DNA of 14,342 nucleotides from the NCBI GenBank assembly GCA_019100305.1, contig JAHRHW010000064.1:1-14342 (forward strand), given 5' to 3'. Shown here one piece after another: positions 7,070-13,766 of the stretch. The stretch's first letter is position 1. Every line of letters begins with the position of its first letter. Under the pieces are notes generated by a model. The model was not told the DNA's origin. It saw nothing but the letters and a program-made list of their open reading frames with translations, and made no database searches. A program made the position numbers and the translations under genes. This DNA comes from Candidatus Thiodiazotropha taylori (lineage in GTDB: Bacteria; Pseudomonadota; Gammaproteobacteria; Chromatiales; Chromatiaceae).

Positions 7070-7879
7070 TCAGGCGACCTGTTTGATGTGCTGAATCAGT
7101 CTCGCCGAGATCTCCTCGATCGACATGGAGGTGGTCTCAAGATAGGGAATATTGTAGTGCTTGAACAGACCCTCAGCCAGTTTGACCTCCATTTTACACT
7201 GTTCAAGAGAGGAGTAGCGGCGGTCCGGGCGTCTCTCCTGGCGGATACGTTGCAGTTGATGTGGGTCGATGGTCAGACCGTACAACTTGTCCTTGTACTT
7301 TGCGAGGATCTTCGGCAGCAGGTCACTGTGCAGATCGTCATCAGTGAGCGGGTAGTTGGCGGCCAGCACGCTGTGCTGCAGCCCTAAAAAGAGGCAGGTA
7401 GGGGTTTTGCCGCTACGCGAGACGCCAACCAGAATCAGGTCGGCTGTCTCATAGTTCTTGGTAATCGCACCATCGTCATTGTTGAGGGCGAAATTGACCG
7501 CGTGGATACGCTGGTCATAGGCACGACCGTTCTTGGTGGTATGGAATTGCCCCAGGGCATGGGAGGAGGGAAGATCCAGCTCCTCTTCCAGACGGGTGGT
7601 GAAGGTTTCGAAGAAATCCATCACCGGTACATCCAGGGTTTTGAAATAGTCGCGGATCGAGGGATCCACCAGGGTGGTGAAGACGATCGGTTTCTGTCCC
7701 GACTCGATGGTCGTGTGGTTGATCCGCTCAGCCACCCGGCGGGCCTTCTCCAGACTGTCTATGAACGGCCAATGCACGGTCTCATATTCAAAACCGTCGA
7801 ACTGACTCAGCAGCGAGCGCCCCATCGCTTCGACAGTGATACCGGTATGGTCGGCAAGGAAATAGACAGTACGTTTCAT
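7070..7879 (-). CDS. ppsR: PEP synthase regulatory protein: bifunctional kinase/pyrophosphorylase (DUF299)
   Basis: 269 residues, full length for the family. It starts MKRTVYFLADHTGITVEAMG, the conserved family opening, and has the P-loop GVSRSGKT at 152-159 followed by PTCLFLG. The family inactivates phosphoenolpyruvate synthase by ADP-dependent phosphorylation of a threonine next to the catalytic histidine, and reactivates it by phosphate-dependent removal with pyrophosphate formation. The neighbouring ppsA has the expected target threonine (Thr430, two residues before His432). The gene lies downstream of ppsA on the same strand, 69 nt apart with a strong hairpin between. In E. coli the two genes are divergent instead. 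I see no strong ribosome site before ATG 7879. A pyruvate phosphate dikinase regulator is the related alternative, but the PpsA neighbour decides. Confidence 0.95.
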   Translation of the reverse strand: MKRTVYFLADHTGITVEAMGRSLLSQFDGFEYETVHWPFIDSLEKARRVAERINHTTIESGQKPIVFTTLVDPSIRDYFKTLDVPVMDFFETFTTRLEEELDLPSSHALGQFHTTKNGRAYDQRIHAVNFALNNDDGAITKNYETADLILVGVSRSGKTPTCLFLGLQHSVLAANYPLTDDDLHSDLLPKILAKYKDKLYGLTIDPHQLQRIRQERRPDRRYSSLEQCKMEVKLAEGLFKHYNIPYLETTSMSIEEISARLIQHIKQVA

Positions 7880-7918
7880 TGGGATTTCAGATGACTCTAC
7901 ACTGATTGAGAAAGTCGG

Positions 7919-7941
7919 CGGGGAGACCGACGGTCTCCCCG
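7919..7941 (-). terminator. Strong hairpin between ppsA and ppsR (possible attenuator, no T-run)
   Basis: A perfect inverted repeat: CGGGGAGACC, loop GTC, GGTCTCCCCG (10-bp stem), beginning 7 nt after the ppsA stop codon. On the minus strand it is followed by CCGACTTTC, not a run of T, so it is not a standard intrinsic terminator. It could partly terminate, protect the 3' end of ppsA mRNA from exonucleases, or be read from either strand. Confidence 0.5.
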
Positions 7942-7948
7942 GTACACA

Positions 7949-10360
7949 CTAGTCACTCATGCCGGTCAACAACCTCCAGGTATCGACAACCGTGTCAGGG
8001 TTCAGCGATACACTGGTAATCTTCTGCTCCACCAGCCACTCCGCAAGGTCGGGGTAATCGGACGGCCCCTGGCCGCAGATACCGACATATTTACCCGCTT
8101 TGTTACAGGCCTGAATTGCCATGCTGAGCATCCGTTTGACCGCCGGGTTGCGCTCATCGAAGCTGCTGGCAACCAGCCCGGAATCCCGGTCCAGTCCCAG
8201 GGTCAGCTGGGTCATGTCGTTGGAGCCGATGGAGAAGCCGTCAAAGTACTCCAGGAACTCTTCCGCCAGCACCGCATTGGATGGCAGTTCGCACATCATG
8301 ATGACACGCAGGTCGTTTTCACCCCGTTTCAGGCCATTCTGTTCCAGCAGGCTGATCACGCCAGCGGCTTCATCCAGGGTACGGACGAAGGGGATCATGA
8401 TCTCAACATTACTGAAGCCCATCTCTTCGCGAACCCGTTTCAGGGCACGGCACTCCAGCTCAAAGCAGGGTCTGAAGCTCTCGGAGATATAGCGCGAAGC
8501 ACCACGGAAACCGATCATCGGATTCTCTTCGGAGGGCTCATAGAGCTTGCCGCCGATCAGGTTGGCGTACTCATTCGACTTGAAGTCGGACATGCGTACA
8601 ATGACCGGTTTGCCCTCGAATGCGGCTGCCAGGGTGGAGATGCCTTCCACCAGCTTCTCCACATAGAACTCCACCGGATCGTTGTAGCCGTTCATCTGGC
8701 TCTGTGCGGCCGCCTTGATATCCTCAGGCAGTTTGTCGAACTCCATCAGAGCGCGGGGATGGACGCCGATGGTGGTGTTGATGATGAACTCCAGCCGGGC
8801 CAGACCGATACCCCCATTGGGAATTCGGCTGAAGGCGAAGGCGCGGCTCGGATTGGCCACATTCATCATGATCTTGGCCGGTGCTTCCGGCAGACTGGTG
8901 ACATCACCCTGGGTGACCGAGTACTTCAGCAGGCCCTCATAGATGAAGCCGTCATCGCCTTCCGCACAGGAGACCGTCACCTCCTGGCCTTCCTGGAGTT
9001 TTTCCGTCGCATCATGACAGCCGACCACCGCGGGGATGCCCAGCTCGCGGGCGATGATCGCCGCGTGGCAGGTGCGACCGCCCCGGTTGGTGACAATCGC
9101 CGAAGCTTTTTTCATTACCGGTTCCCAGTCAGGATCGGTCATATCGGTGACCAGTACATCACCGGCCTCCACCTTGGCCATCTCACTGGCATCGGCAATC
9201 ACCTTGGCGACGCCGCTACCGATACGCTGACCAATAGCGCGGCCCTGAACCAGCACTTTGCCGTCGCTCTGTTCCAGCTTGAAACGTTCGACGGAGGTGG
9301 TGTCGACCCGGCTCTCAACAGTTTCCGGTCGTGCTTGCAGGATGTAGAGCTGACCGTCAGTACCGTCCAGGCCCCATTCGATATCCATCGGTCGCTGGTA
9401 GTGCTTCTCGATGGTGATCGCCATCTGAGCGAGGCTCTCGACCTGCTCGCTGGTGAGCGAGAAACTGGTTTGATCCTGTGGCGCTACATCGACCGTCTTG
9501 ACCCGCTCCTCGCCTTCCTGGCCGTAGACCATCTTGATCGCCTTGCTGCCCAGATTGCGGCGCAGAATAGCCGGTCTGCCGGCTTCCACATTGCCTTTGT
9601 GCACATAGAATTCATCGGGATTGACGGCACCCTGTACCACGGTCTCACCCAGGCCGTAGGAGCTGGTGATGAATACTGCATCCTTGAAACCGGATTCGGT
9701 GTCGAGGGTGAACATTACCCCGGCAGAGCCTACGTCGGAGCGCACCATCCGTTGGATGCCTGCAGAGAGTGCCACATCCTCATGGGCGAATCCCTGGTGA
9801 ACACGATAGGAGATGGCTCGATCGTTATACAGAGAGGCGAATACCTCTTTGATTGCGATCATCACGTCATCCAGACCCTGTACGTTGAGAAAGGTCTCCT
9901 GCTGTCCGGCAAAGGAGGCGTCGGGGAGGTCTTCAGCAGTCGCTGAGGAGCGCACCGCCACAGAGGGAACCTCCTCAGCCTCACCCACCAGCTTCTTGTA
10001 GGCTGCGGTGACAGCGTTCTCCAGCTCTTCCGGAAACTCGGCTTCGACCACCCATTCACGCACTGTCTTGCCCGCTTCCGCCAGTGCCGTGACATCGCTC
10101 ACATCGAGTTGCTGCAACAGCGGGTCGATTCGCTCCGCAAGGCGGTTGTGTCGCAGAAACTCACGATAGGCGTGGGCAGTGGTGGCAAAGCCACCGGGAA
10201 CGGAGACGCCAGCATCGGCAAGACCGCTGATCATCTCACCAAGCGATGCGTTTTTACCGCCGACCTGATCGACATCATGCATTTTCAGGTTTTCAAACCA
10301 GATTATTTGTTCATTCACCGCTTGCCCTCGGCTTGTGGATTGATTGGATGGATCAGTCAT
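7949..10360 (-). CDS. ppsA: Phosphoenolpyruvate synthase (pyruvate, water dikinase)
   Basis: 803 residues from ATG 10360 (MTDPSNQSTS); E. coli PpsA is 792. It converts pyruvate, ATP and water to PEP, AMP and phosphate in the cytoplasm, the entry step of gluconeogenesis. The N-terminal ATP-binding domain has DQVGGKNASLGEM (31-43) and VAVRSSATAEDLPDASFAGQ (135-153). The swivelling phosphohistidine domain has NRGGRTCHAAIIAR with catalytic His432 and the PpsR target Thr430. The C-terminal PEP/pyruvate barrel has RMSDFKSNEYANLIGG (589-604), FSIGSNDMTQL and the catalytic Cys762 in GICGQGPSD. All are intact. The start is fixed by AGAGG 8 nt upstream and by the family N-terminus. The frame runs open further upstream to 10459, but that part overlaps the cysteine-rich gene. 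The start follows that gene's stop by 4 nt, so co-transcription with rnf is likely. Confidence 0.97.
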   Translation of the reverse strand: MTDPSNQSTSRGQAVNEQIIWFENLKMHDVDQVGGKNASLGEMISGLADAGVSVPGGFATTAHAYREFLRHNRLAERIDPLLQQLDVSDVTALAEAGKTVREWVVEAEFPEELENAVTAAYKKLVGEAEEVPSVAVRSSATAEDLPDASFAGQQETFLNVQGLDDVMIAIKEVFASLYNDRAISYRVHQGFAHEDVALSAGIQRMVRSDVGSAGVMFTLDTESGFKDAVFITSSYGLGETVVQGAVNPDEFYVHKGNVEAGRPAILRRNLGSKAIKMVYGQEGEERVKTVDVAPQDQTSFSLTSEQVESLAQMAITIEKHYQRPMDIEWGLDGTDGQLYILQARPETVESRVDTTSVERFKLEQSDGKVLVQGRAIGQRIGSGVAKVIADASEMAKVEAGDVLVTDMTDPDWEPVMKKASAIVTNRGGRTCHAAIIARELGIPAVVGCHDATEKLQEGQEVTVSCAEGDDGFIYEGLLKYSVTQGDVTSLPEAPAKIMMNVANPSRAFAFSRIPNGGIGLARLEFIINTTIGVHPRALMEFDKLPEDIKAAAQSQMNGYNDPVEFYVEKLVEGISTLAAAFEGKPVIVRMSDFKSNEYANLIGGKLYEPSEENPMIGFRGASRYISESFRPCFELECRALKRVREEMGFSNVEIMIPFVRTLDEAAGVISLLEQNGLKRGENDLRVIMMCELPSNAVLAEEFLEYFDGFSIGSNDMTQLTLGLDRDSGLVASSFDERNPAVKRMLSMAIQACNKAGKYVGICGQGPSDYPDLAEWLVEQKITSVSLNPDTVVDTWRLLTGMSD

Positions 10361-10364
10361 TGTT

Positions 10365-10562
10365 TTAACCTCTGAGGTGGTCTCCTTGACGTTGGCAGCT
10401 GTTTCCGCTGCACAGACAGCTTTTACCACAGCCTGTGCCCTCTTCCTTATGAGGACCAAACTCAGGATGCAGTTTAGAAAAGCGTCGGGTGATGGACTGG
10501 ACGATCAACCAGCCCAACAACAGAATCGGTATCACGGTCATGGCGATGAGATAGTCGAGCAT
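10365..10562 (-). CDS. Small membrane protein with CX3CXCX4C tail, next to rnfA (possible NqrM-like Rnf maturation factor)
   Basis: 65 residues, not a family I can name with certainty. One helix (residues 1-22, MLDYLIAMTVIPILLLGWLI) is followed by a basic stretch (TRRFSK), which by the positive-inside rule puts the C-terminus in the cytoplasm. The tail holds Cys45, Cys49, Cys51 and Cys56 (GCGKSCLCSGNSC) plus His32, His38 and His62, a likely metal or iron-sulfur site. The start is well supported: GGAGG 8 nt before ATG 10562, which itself is 4 nt past the rnfA stop. An ATG at 10586 in the same frame overlaps rnfA and lacks this ribosome site. The design (short helix plus cysteine cluster beside an ion-pumping redox complex) recalls NqrM (DUF539), needed for assembly of Na+-NQR in Vibrio. 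The cysteine spacing is not identical as I recall it, so homology is unproven. Confidence 0.8.
   Translation of the reverse strand: MLDYLIAMTVIPILLLGWLIVQSITRRFSKLHPEFGPHKEEGTGCGKSCLCSGNSCQRQGDHLRG
10369..10373 (-). promoter_or_regulatory. Shine-Dalgarno of ppsA inside the end of the cysteine-rich gene
   Basis: AGAGG, 8 nt before ATG 10360, overlaps the last codons (CTC AGA GGT TAA) of the small upstream gene. It decides the ppsA start and means that ribosomes finishing the small gene would sit on the ppsA initiation site, favouring coupled translation. Confidence 0.65.
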
Positions 10563-10566
10563 CGAA

Positions 10567-11148
10567 TCAGCCTCCGAGTCCGGCAAAGCCCATGAACGAG
10601 AGTGAAAGCAGACCCCCCAGCATCAGACTTACGGCAGCACCCTGAGTGATGCTCGGCATGGTGGAAAGCTCAAGCTTCTCGCGCAGACCGGCCATCAGCA
10701 GGATCGCCAGAATAAAACCGACTCCGGCACCCAGTGCATAGACCAGGGATTGCAGGAAACTGTACTCCTTGAATGTCTGGAACAGGGCCAGACCGAGGAT
10801 CGCACAGTTGGTGGTGATCAACGGCAGAAAGATGCCCAATGATCGAAACAGGGCGGGGCTGAATTTCTTTAGGGTCATCTCCACCAATTGTACGGCACTG
10901 GCGATCACCGCTATATAGGCGATCAGGCGCAGGAATTCGATCTCAAAGGCCACCAGGACCTCATTGATCAGAAACGCACAGACTGAACTGACCAACATCA
11001 CAAACAGGGTTGCCAGGCCCATTGGTAAGGCGGTATTGATCTTTCCCGAGACACCGAGGAACGGGCACAGGCCGAGAAACAGGGCAAGTACAAAGTTGTT
11101 AGCCAGTACAGCGTTGAGAAAGATAAAGCTTAGGGTTTCTGTCGCCAT
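10567..11148 (-). CDS. rnfA: Rnf complex membrane subunit RnfA (RsxA)
   Basis: 193 residues from ATG 11148, exactly the length of E. coli RsxA. It is an integral membrane subunit (about six helices) of the ferredoxin/NAD oxidoreductase that is coupled to Na+ or H+ movement. It has the family signature NNFVLALFLGLCPFLGVS with Cys28 and a second TTNCAILGLALF with Cys115. These conserved cysteines, together with those of RnfE, hold an iron-sulfur centre buried in the membrane in the Rnf/Nqr family. An upstream ATG at 11187 would add 13 residues (MQPAPLKHHKVTT) not found in the family. The gene is preceded by an 85-nt gap after rnfE and is followed 4 nt after its stop by the cysteine-rich protein, whose ribosome site lies within the last rnfA codons. 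Confidence 0.95.
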   Translation of the reverse strand: MATETLSFIFLNAVLANNFVLALFLGLCPFLGVSGKINTALPMGLATLFVMLVSSVCAFLINEVLVAFEIEFLRLIAYIAVIASAVQLVEMTLKKFSPALFRSLGIFLPLITTNCAILGLALFQTFKEYSFLQSLVYALGAGVGFILAILLMAGLREKLELSTMPSITQGAAVSLMLGGLLSLSFMGFAGLGG

Positions 11149-11176
11149 AGTGGTCACTTTATGATGTTTGAGGGGA

Positions 11177-11208
11177 GCAGGCTGCAACGGCCTGCAGGGC
11201 TCTGAGCC
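11177..11208 (-). repeat. Two adjacent stem-loops in the rnfE-rnfA gap
   Basis: Minus strand: GGCT-CAG-AGCC (11208-11198), then GCAGGC-CGTTGCA-GCCTGC (11195-11177). No T-run follows, so this is not a standard terminator. It may stabilise or process the operon mRNA between the two genes. This gap (85 nt) and the rnfG-rnfE gap (84 nt) are the loosest joints of the rnf cluster. Confidence 0.4.
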
Positions 11209-11233
11209 AATTTCATCGGATCGATCCTGATGT

Positions 11234-11878
11234 TCATGATTCTGACGCCGGATTCAATTCAGTCTCGGATTTGCGCTGCTTCAGCCACTCGAACAGCAGC
11301 AGCCAGGCACCCAGTACCAGAAAGCCGCCGGCGGGGAGCACCATCACCACCCAGGGTTCGAATCTGGGGCCGAACAGATCGATGCCGAACAGGCTGCCGG
11401 CACCGAGTATTTCGCGAACCACGCCAAGGCAGAGCAGGGCCAGGGTAAATCCCAGCCCCATGCCAGTGGCGTTGACGATCGACTTCAATGGCGGATTCCT
11501 GGAAGAGTAGGCCTCGGCCCGGCCCAGTATCATGCAGTTGGCTACGATCAGCTGGATGAAAGCACCCAGTGCATTGTAGAGATCCAGGGAGATCGCCTGG
11601 ATGGTGTAGTCGACAATGGTGACAAAGGTGGCGATGATGACGATGTAGGTGGCGATGCGCACCTGCTTGGGAATGCTGTTACGCAACAGCGAGATCAAAG
11701 TGCCCGAGGCGAGCAGTACGAAAAGTGTTGCAATACCCATCGCCAGGGCATTGATGGCCGAGTTGGTCACTGCCAGTACCGGGCACATGCCCAGCAGCAT
11801 GACAAACACAGGGTTCTCACGCCACAAACCTTCACTGAAGGTATCCCAGGTGATGGTGTTGTCTTGTTTTTTCGCCAT
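11234..11878 (-). CDS. rnfE: Rnf complex membrane subunit RnfE (RsxE)
   Basis: 214 residues. Integral membrane partner of RnfA, related to it by ancient duplication with inverted topology. Signature segments are LWRENPVFVMLLGMCPVLAV with Cys32 and LIVANCMILGRAEAYSSRN with Cys115, the counterparts of the RnfA cysteines. About six hydrophobic helices are visible, ending in a charged tail (LKQRKSETELNP). The ATG at 11878 agrees with the family N-terminus, although the ribosome site is weak. It lies between rnfG (84 nt upstream) and rnfA (85 nt downstream). This differs from the ABCDGE order of E. coli rsx, where E is last. Confidence 0.96.
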   Translation of the reverse strand: MAKKQDNTITWDTFSEGLWRENPVFVMLLGMCPVLAVTNSAINALAMGIATLFVLLASGTLISLLRNSIPKQVRIATYIVIIATFVTIVDYTIQAISLDLYNALGAFIQLIVANCMILGRAEAYSSRNPPLKSIVNATGMGLGFTLALLCLGVVREILGAGSLFGIDLFGPRFEPWVVMVLPAGGFLVLGAWLLLFEWLKQRKSETELNPASES

Positions 11879-11962
11879 GGTTATCAGTTAGTTCAATTCA
11901 GTTATTGTCAATCAATCGGACTCTGTCTTACTTTGCACATGATCAATTAATTCAGGCATTGT

Positions 11963-12688
11963 TCACTGTGTCCCGCTGTCCGAAGTTTCAGCTTCGCTAG
12001 GTGGCGGCGCATTGCGTATCACATCAATGTGCGGCATCAACTGGGGCAGCAATTGCTGAGCGGATTGATTCAGCGCCTTGCCGACCGCTTGCGACGAGAT
12101 GGTCGCACCGGATATGGCGTCAATCTCCCAAGGGTTCTGCTTGGTGCCCGCTTTGACGGTCACAATCTCATTGGCCAGTTTGTCGCCGCCTGCACTCAGC
12201 TTTGCCTCCAGCGCATCAAAGTTGGCGACAAAATTGGCATCGGTGATGATTTTGTCTCCCAGCCCCGGGGTTTCTGCCAGCTTAAGCACTTTGATCCCAC
12301 GTATGCATTCACAATCCGCATCGTAGCCATACAGCAGGTGAATCATATCCGCATAGCCCTGAGCACCGGCCTTAGCGGCGACACCTTTCAGGTTGCCCTG
12401 CTGATCGTAACCCGCGTAGACCAGCACCCCCTCAGTGGGACCATCCGGGGTGACTGCCGTCACCGCTGATTCAGTGACCAGGAAATCACGTCGGGCTACC
12501 GCACCGGGGATCACCTGAAACACCGCGGCCTCAATGGCACGCCGTTGGTTTTCAGCGATGATCGGTTTGGTCAGCTGGTAGGTGAGAACCACCAGAAAAC
12601 CCGACAACATGGCGATCCCCATCAGGGTACGGATCATCGGGCCCGTCGGGGTGGACGGTTGGATGGCTTGAGCTTCCGGTGTACTCAT
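11963..12688 (-). CDS. rnfG: Rnf complex flavoprotein subunit RnfG (RsxG)
   Basis: 241 residues. One N-terminal helix (about 19-38) anchors a periplasmic FMN-binding domain. FMN is attached covalently through a phosphoester to the threonine of SGAT (193-196, Thr196, in DAISGATISSQAVGKAL). The family motif ETPGLGDK is at 139-146. Electrons pass between RnfD, RnfG and the membrane iron-sulfur centre. Its start overlaps the rnfD stop as ATGA, so translation is coupled. Odd points: a CEC pair (Cys126 and Cys128) sits on the periplasmic side where homologues I recall have no cysteine, and there is a Pro/Glu/Ser-rich C-terminal tail of about 15 residues (APPPSEAETSDSGTQ). Attaching FMN needs an ApbE-type enzyme, which is not in this window. 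Confidence 0.95.
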   Translation of the reverse strand: MSTPEAQAIQPSTPTGPMIRTLMGIAMLSGFLVVLTYQLTKPIIAENQRRAIEAAVFQVIPGAVARRDFLVTESAVTAVTPDGPTEGVLVYAGYDQQGNLKGVAAKAGAQGYADMIHLLYGYDADCECIRGIKVLKLAETPGLGDKIITDANFVANFDALEAKLSAGGDKLANEIVTVKAGTKQNPWEIDAISGATISSQAVGKALNQSAQQLLPQLMPHIDVIRNAPPPSEAETSDSGTQ

Positions 12689-13731
12689 TTGCCTGCCCTC
12701 TGCTCGCCGAACACCCTGGGTTGGGTGATCTGATCAATCAACGGTGTGGCAGCATTGCCCAGCAGGATGGCATACATCACCCCTTCGGTCAGACCGCCGA
12801 AGAGTCGGATGATCACGGTGATCACGCCAATCATCAAGGCATAGATCACCACCCCGAGAGGTGTAACCGGTGAGCCAACCATGTCACTGGCCATGAACCA
12901 GGCGCCGAGCATCAGGCCGCCGGAGAGCACCACGAACAGTGGATCCGGATATTTGGCCGGATCGATCACGTAGAAGATGCCAGCAGTCACTGCAGCGCCG
13001 AGCAGGACCAGCACCGGAATGCGCCAATCGAGCATCCCTCTTGCCGCCAGATAGAGACCACCGGCCAGAATCAGCAGCGCGGATGTTTCGCCGGCGGAAC
13101 CGGCGGTGGTACCGAGCAGCATATCCATATGGTCGGTCACTACACCTTCAAATTTCTGCAGTGCCAGTGGGGTGGCGCCGGAAAAGGCATCCACGGTGAC
13201 TTCCGAGACCCAGTCGCCCACAGCGGGGGGTTGCAGGAATGGAGGCGTCAGTGTGGTGGGGATGAACTGGCTGAAGCGGCCATCGAAAAATGCCGGTGTC
13301 CAGGTGGTGATGGCAACCGGGAAAGCGGCTTGAACAAAGGCCCGACCGATCAGTGCGGGATTCATGGCATTCATACCCAGTCCACCGAACATCGCCTTGC
13401 CCAGCGCCACACCGACGAAGGCGGCAACCGCACCCATCCAGAGGGGGAAACCCGGGGGCAGAGTCATTGCCAGCAACAGGCCGGTAATGGTGGCGGACCA
13501 GTCTCCCAGGGGACTGGGCTTTCCGCTCAGCGCATTGAACATACGCTCACTCAACAGGCAGGTCAGGGTGACAACCACCAGCAGTGCCAGCGCGCTGATA
13601 CCGAATTGCCAGACAGTGAATGCACAGATCGGTAGCAGGGCGTAGACCACATTGCGCATGATGACGACCACATCCTCCCCGGCATGGGCATGAGGTGAGG
13701 TACGCAGTTCAATGGTGGGTTTTTTACTCAT
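12685..13731 (-). CDS. rnfD: Rnf complex membrane flavoprotein subunit RnfD (RsxD)
   Basis: 348 residues, the usual length. Many helices, with covalent FMN expected on Thr187 of SGAT (184-187, in VDAFSGATPLAL). Family motifs: LLLAMTLPPGFPLWMG (85-100), GKAMFGGLGMNAMNPALIGR (111-130) and the C-terminal EGVMYAILLGNAATPLID. RnfD is homologous to NqrB and probably carries the ion channel of the pump. It begins 35 nt after the rnfC stop. No strong ribosome site is seen before ATG 13731, but the N-terminus MSKKPTIELRTSPHAHAGED matches the family. It ends in an ATGA overlap with rnfG. Confidence 0.97.
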   Translation of the reverse strand: MSKKPTIELRTSPHAHAGEDVVVIMRNVVYALLPICAFTVWQFGISALALLVVVTLTCLLSERMFNALSGKPSPLGDWSATITGLLLAMTLPPGFPLWMGAVAAFVGVALGKAMFGGLGMNAMNPALIGRAFVQAAFPVAITTWTPAFFDGRFSQFIPTTLTPPFLQPPAVGDWVSEVTVDAFSGATPLALQKFEGVVTDHMDMLLGTTAGSAGETSALLILAGGLYLAARGMLDWRIPVLVLLGAAVTAGIFYVIDPAKYPDPLFVVLSGGLMLGAWFMASDMVGSPVTPLGVVIYALMIGVITVIIRLFGGLTEGVMYAILLGNAATPLIDQITQPRVFGEQRAGK

Positions 13732-13766
13732 GTTTGTTTTTCAGCTATACAACGTATGCCGGAGGG

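Noticed and set aside
8759..9946. Long open frame (395 codons) on the plus strand opposite ppsA
   Set aside because: It lies wholly antisense to an intact, motif-complete ppsA. The translation shows no domain, and long antisense frames are common opposite GC-rich genes.
10361..10459. Upstream extension of ppsA by 33 residues (MVLIRKRAQAV...)
   Set aside because: It overlaps the cysteine-rich gene in another frame and does not match PpsA N-termini. AGAGG before ATG 10360 explains the start.
11912..11959. 15-codon open frame (MPELIDHVQSKTESD) in the rnfG-rnfE gap
   Set aside because: Too short to support, with no good ribosome site. It may simply be spacer sequence.
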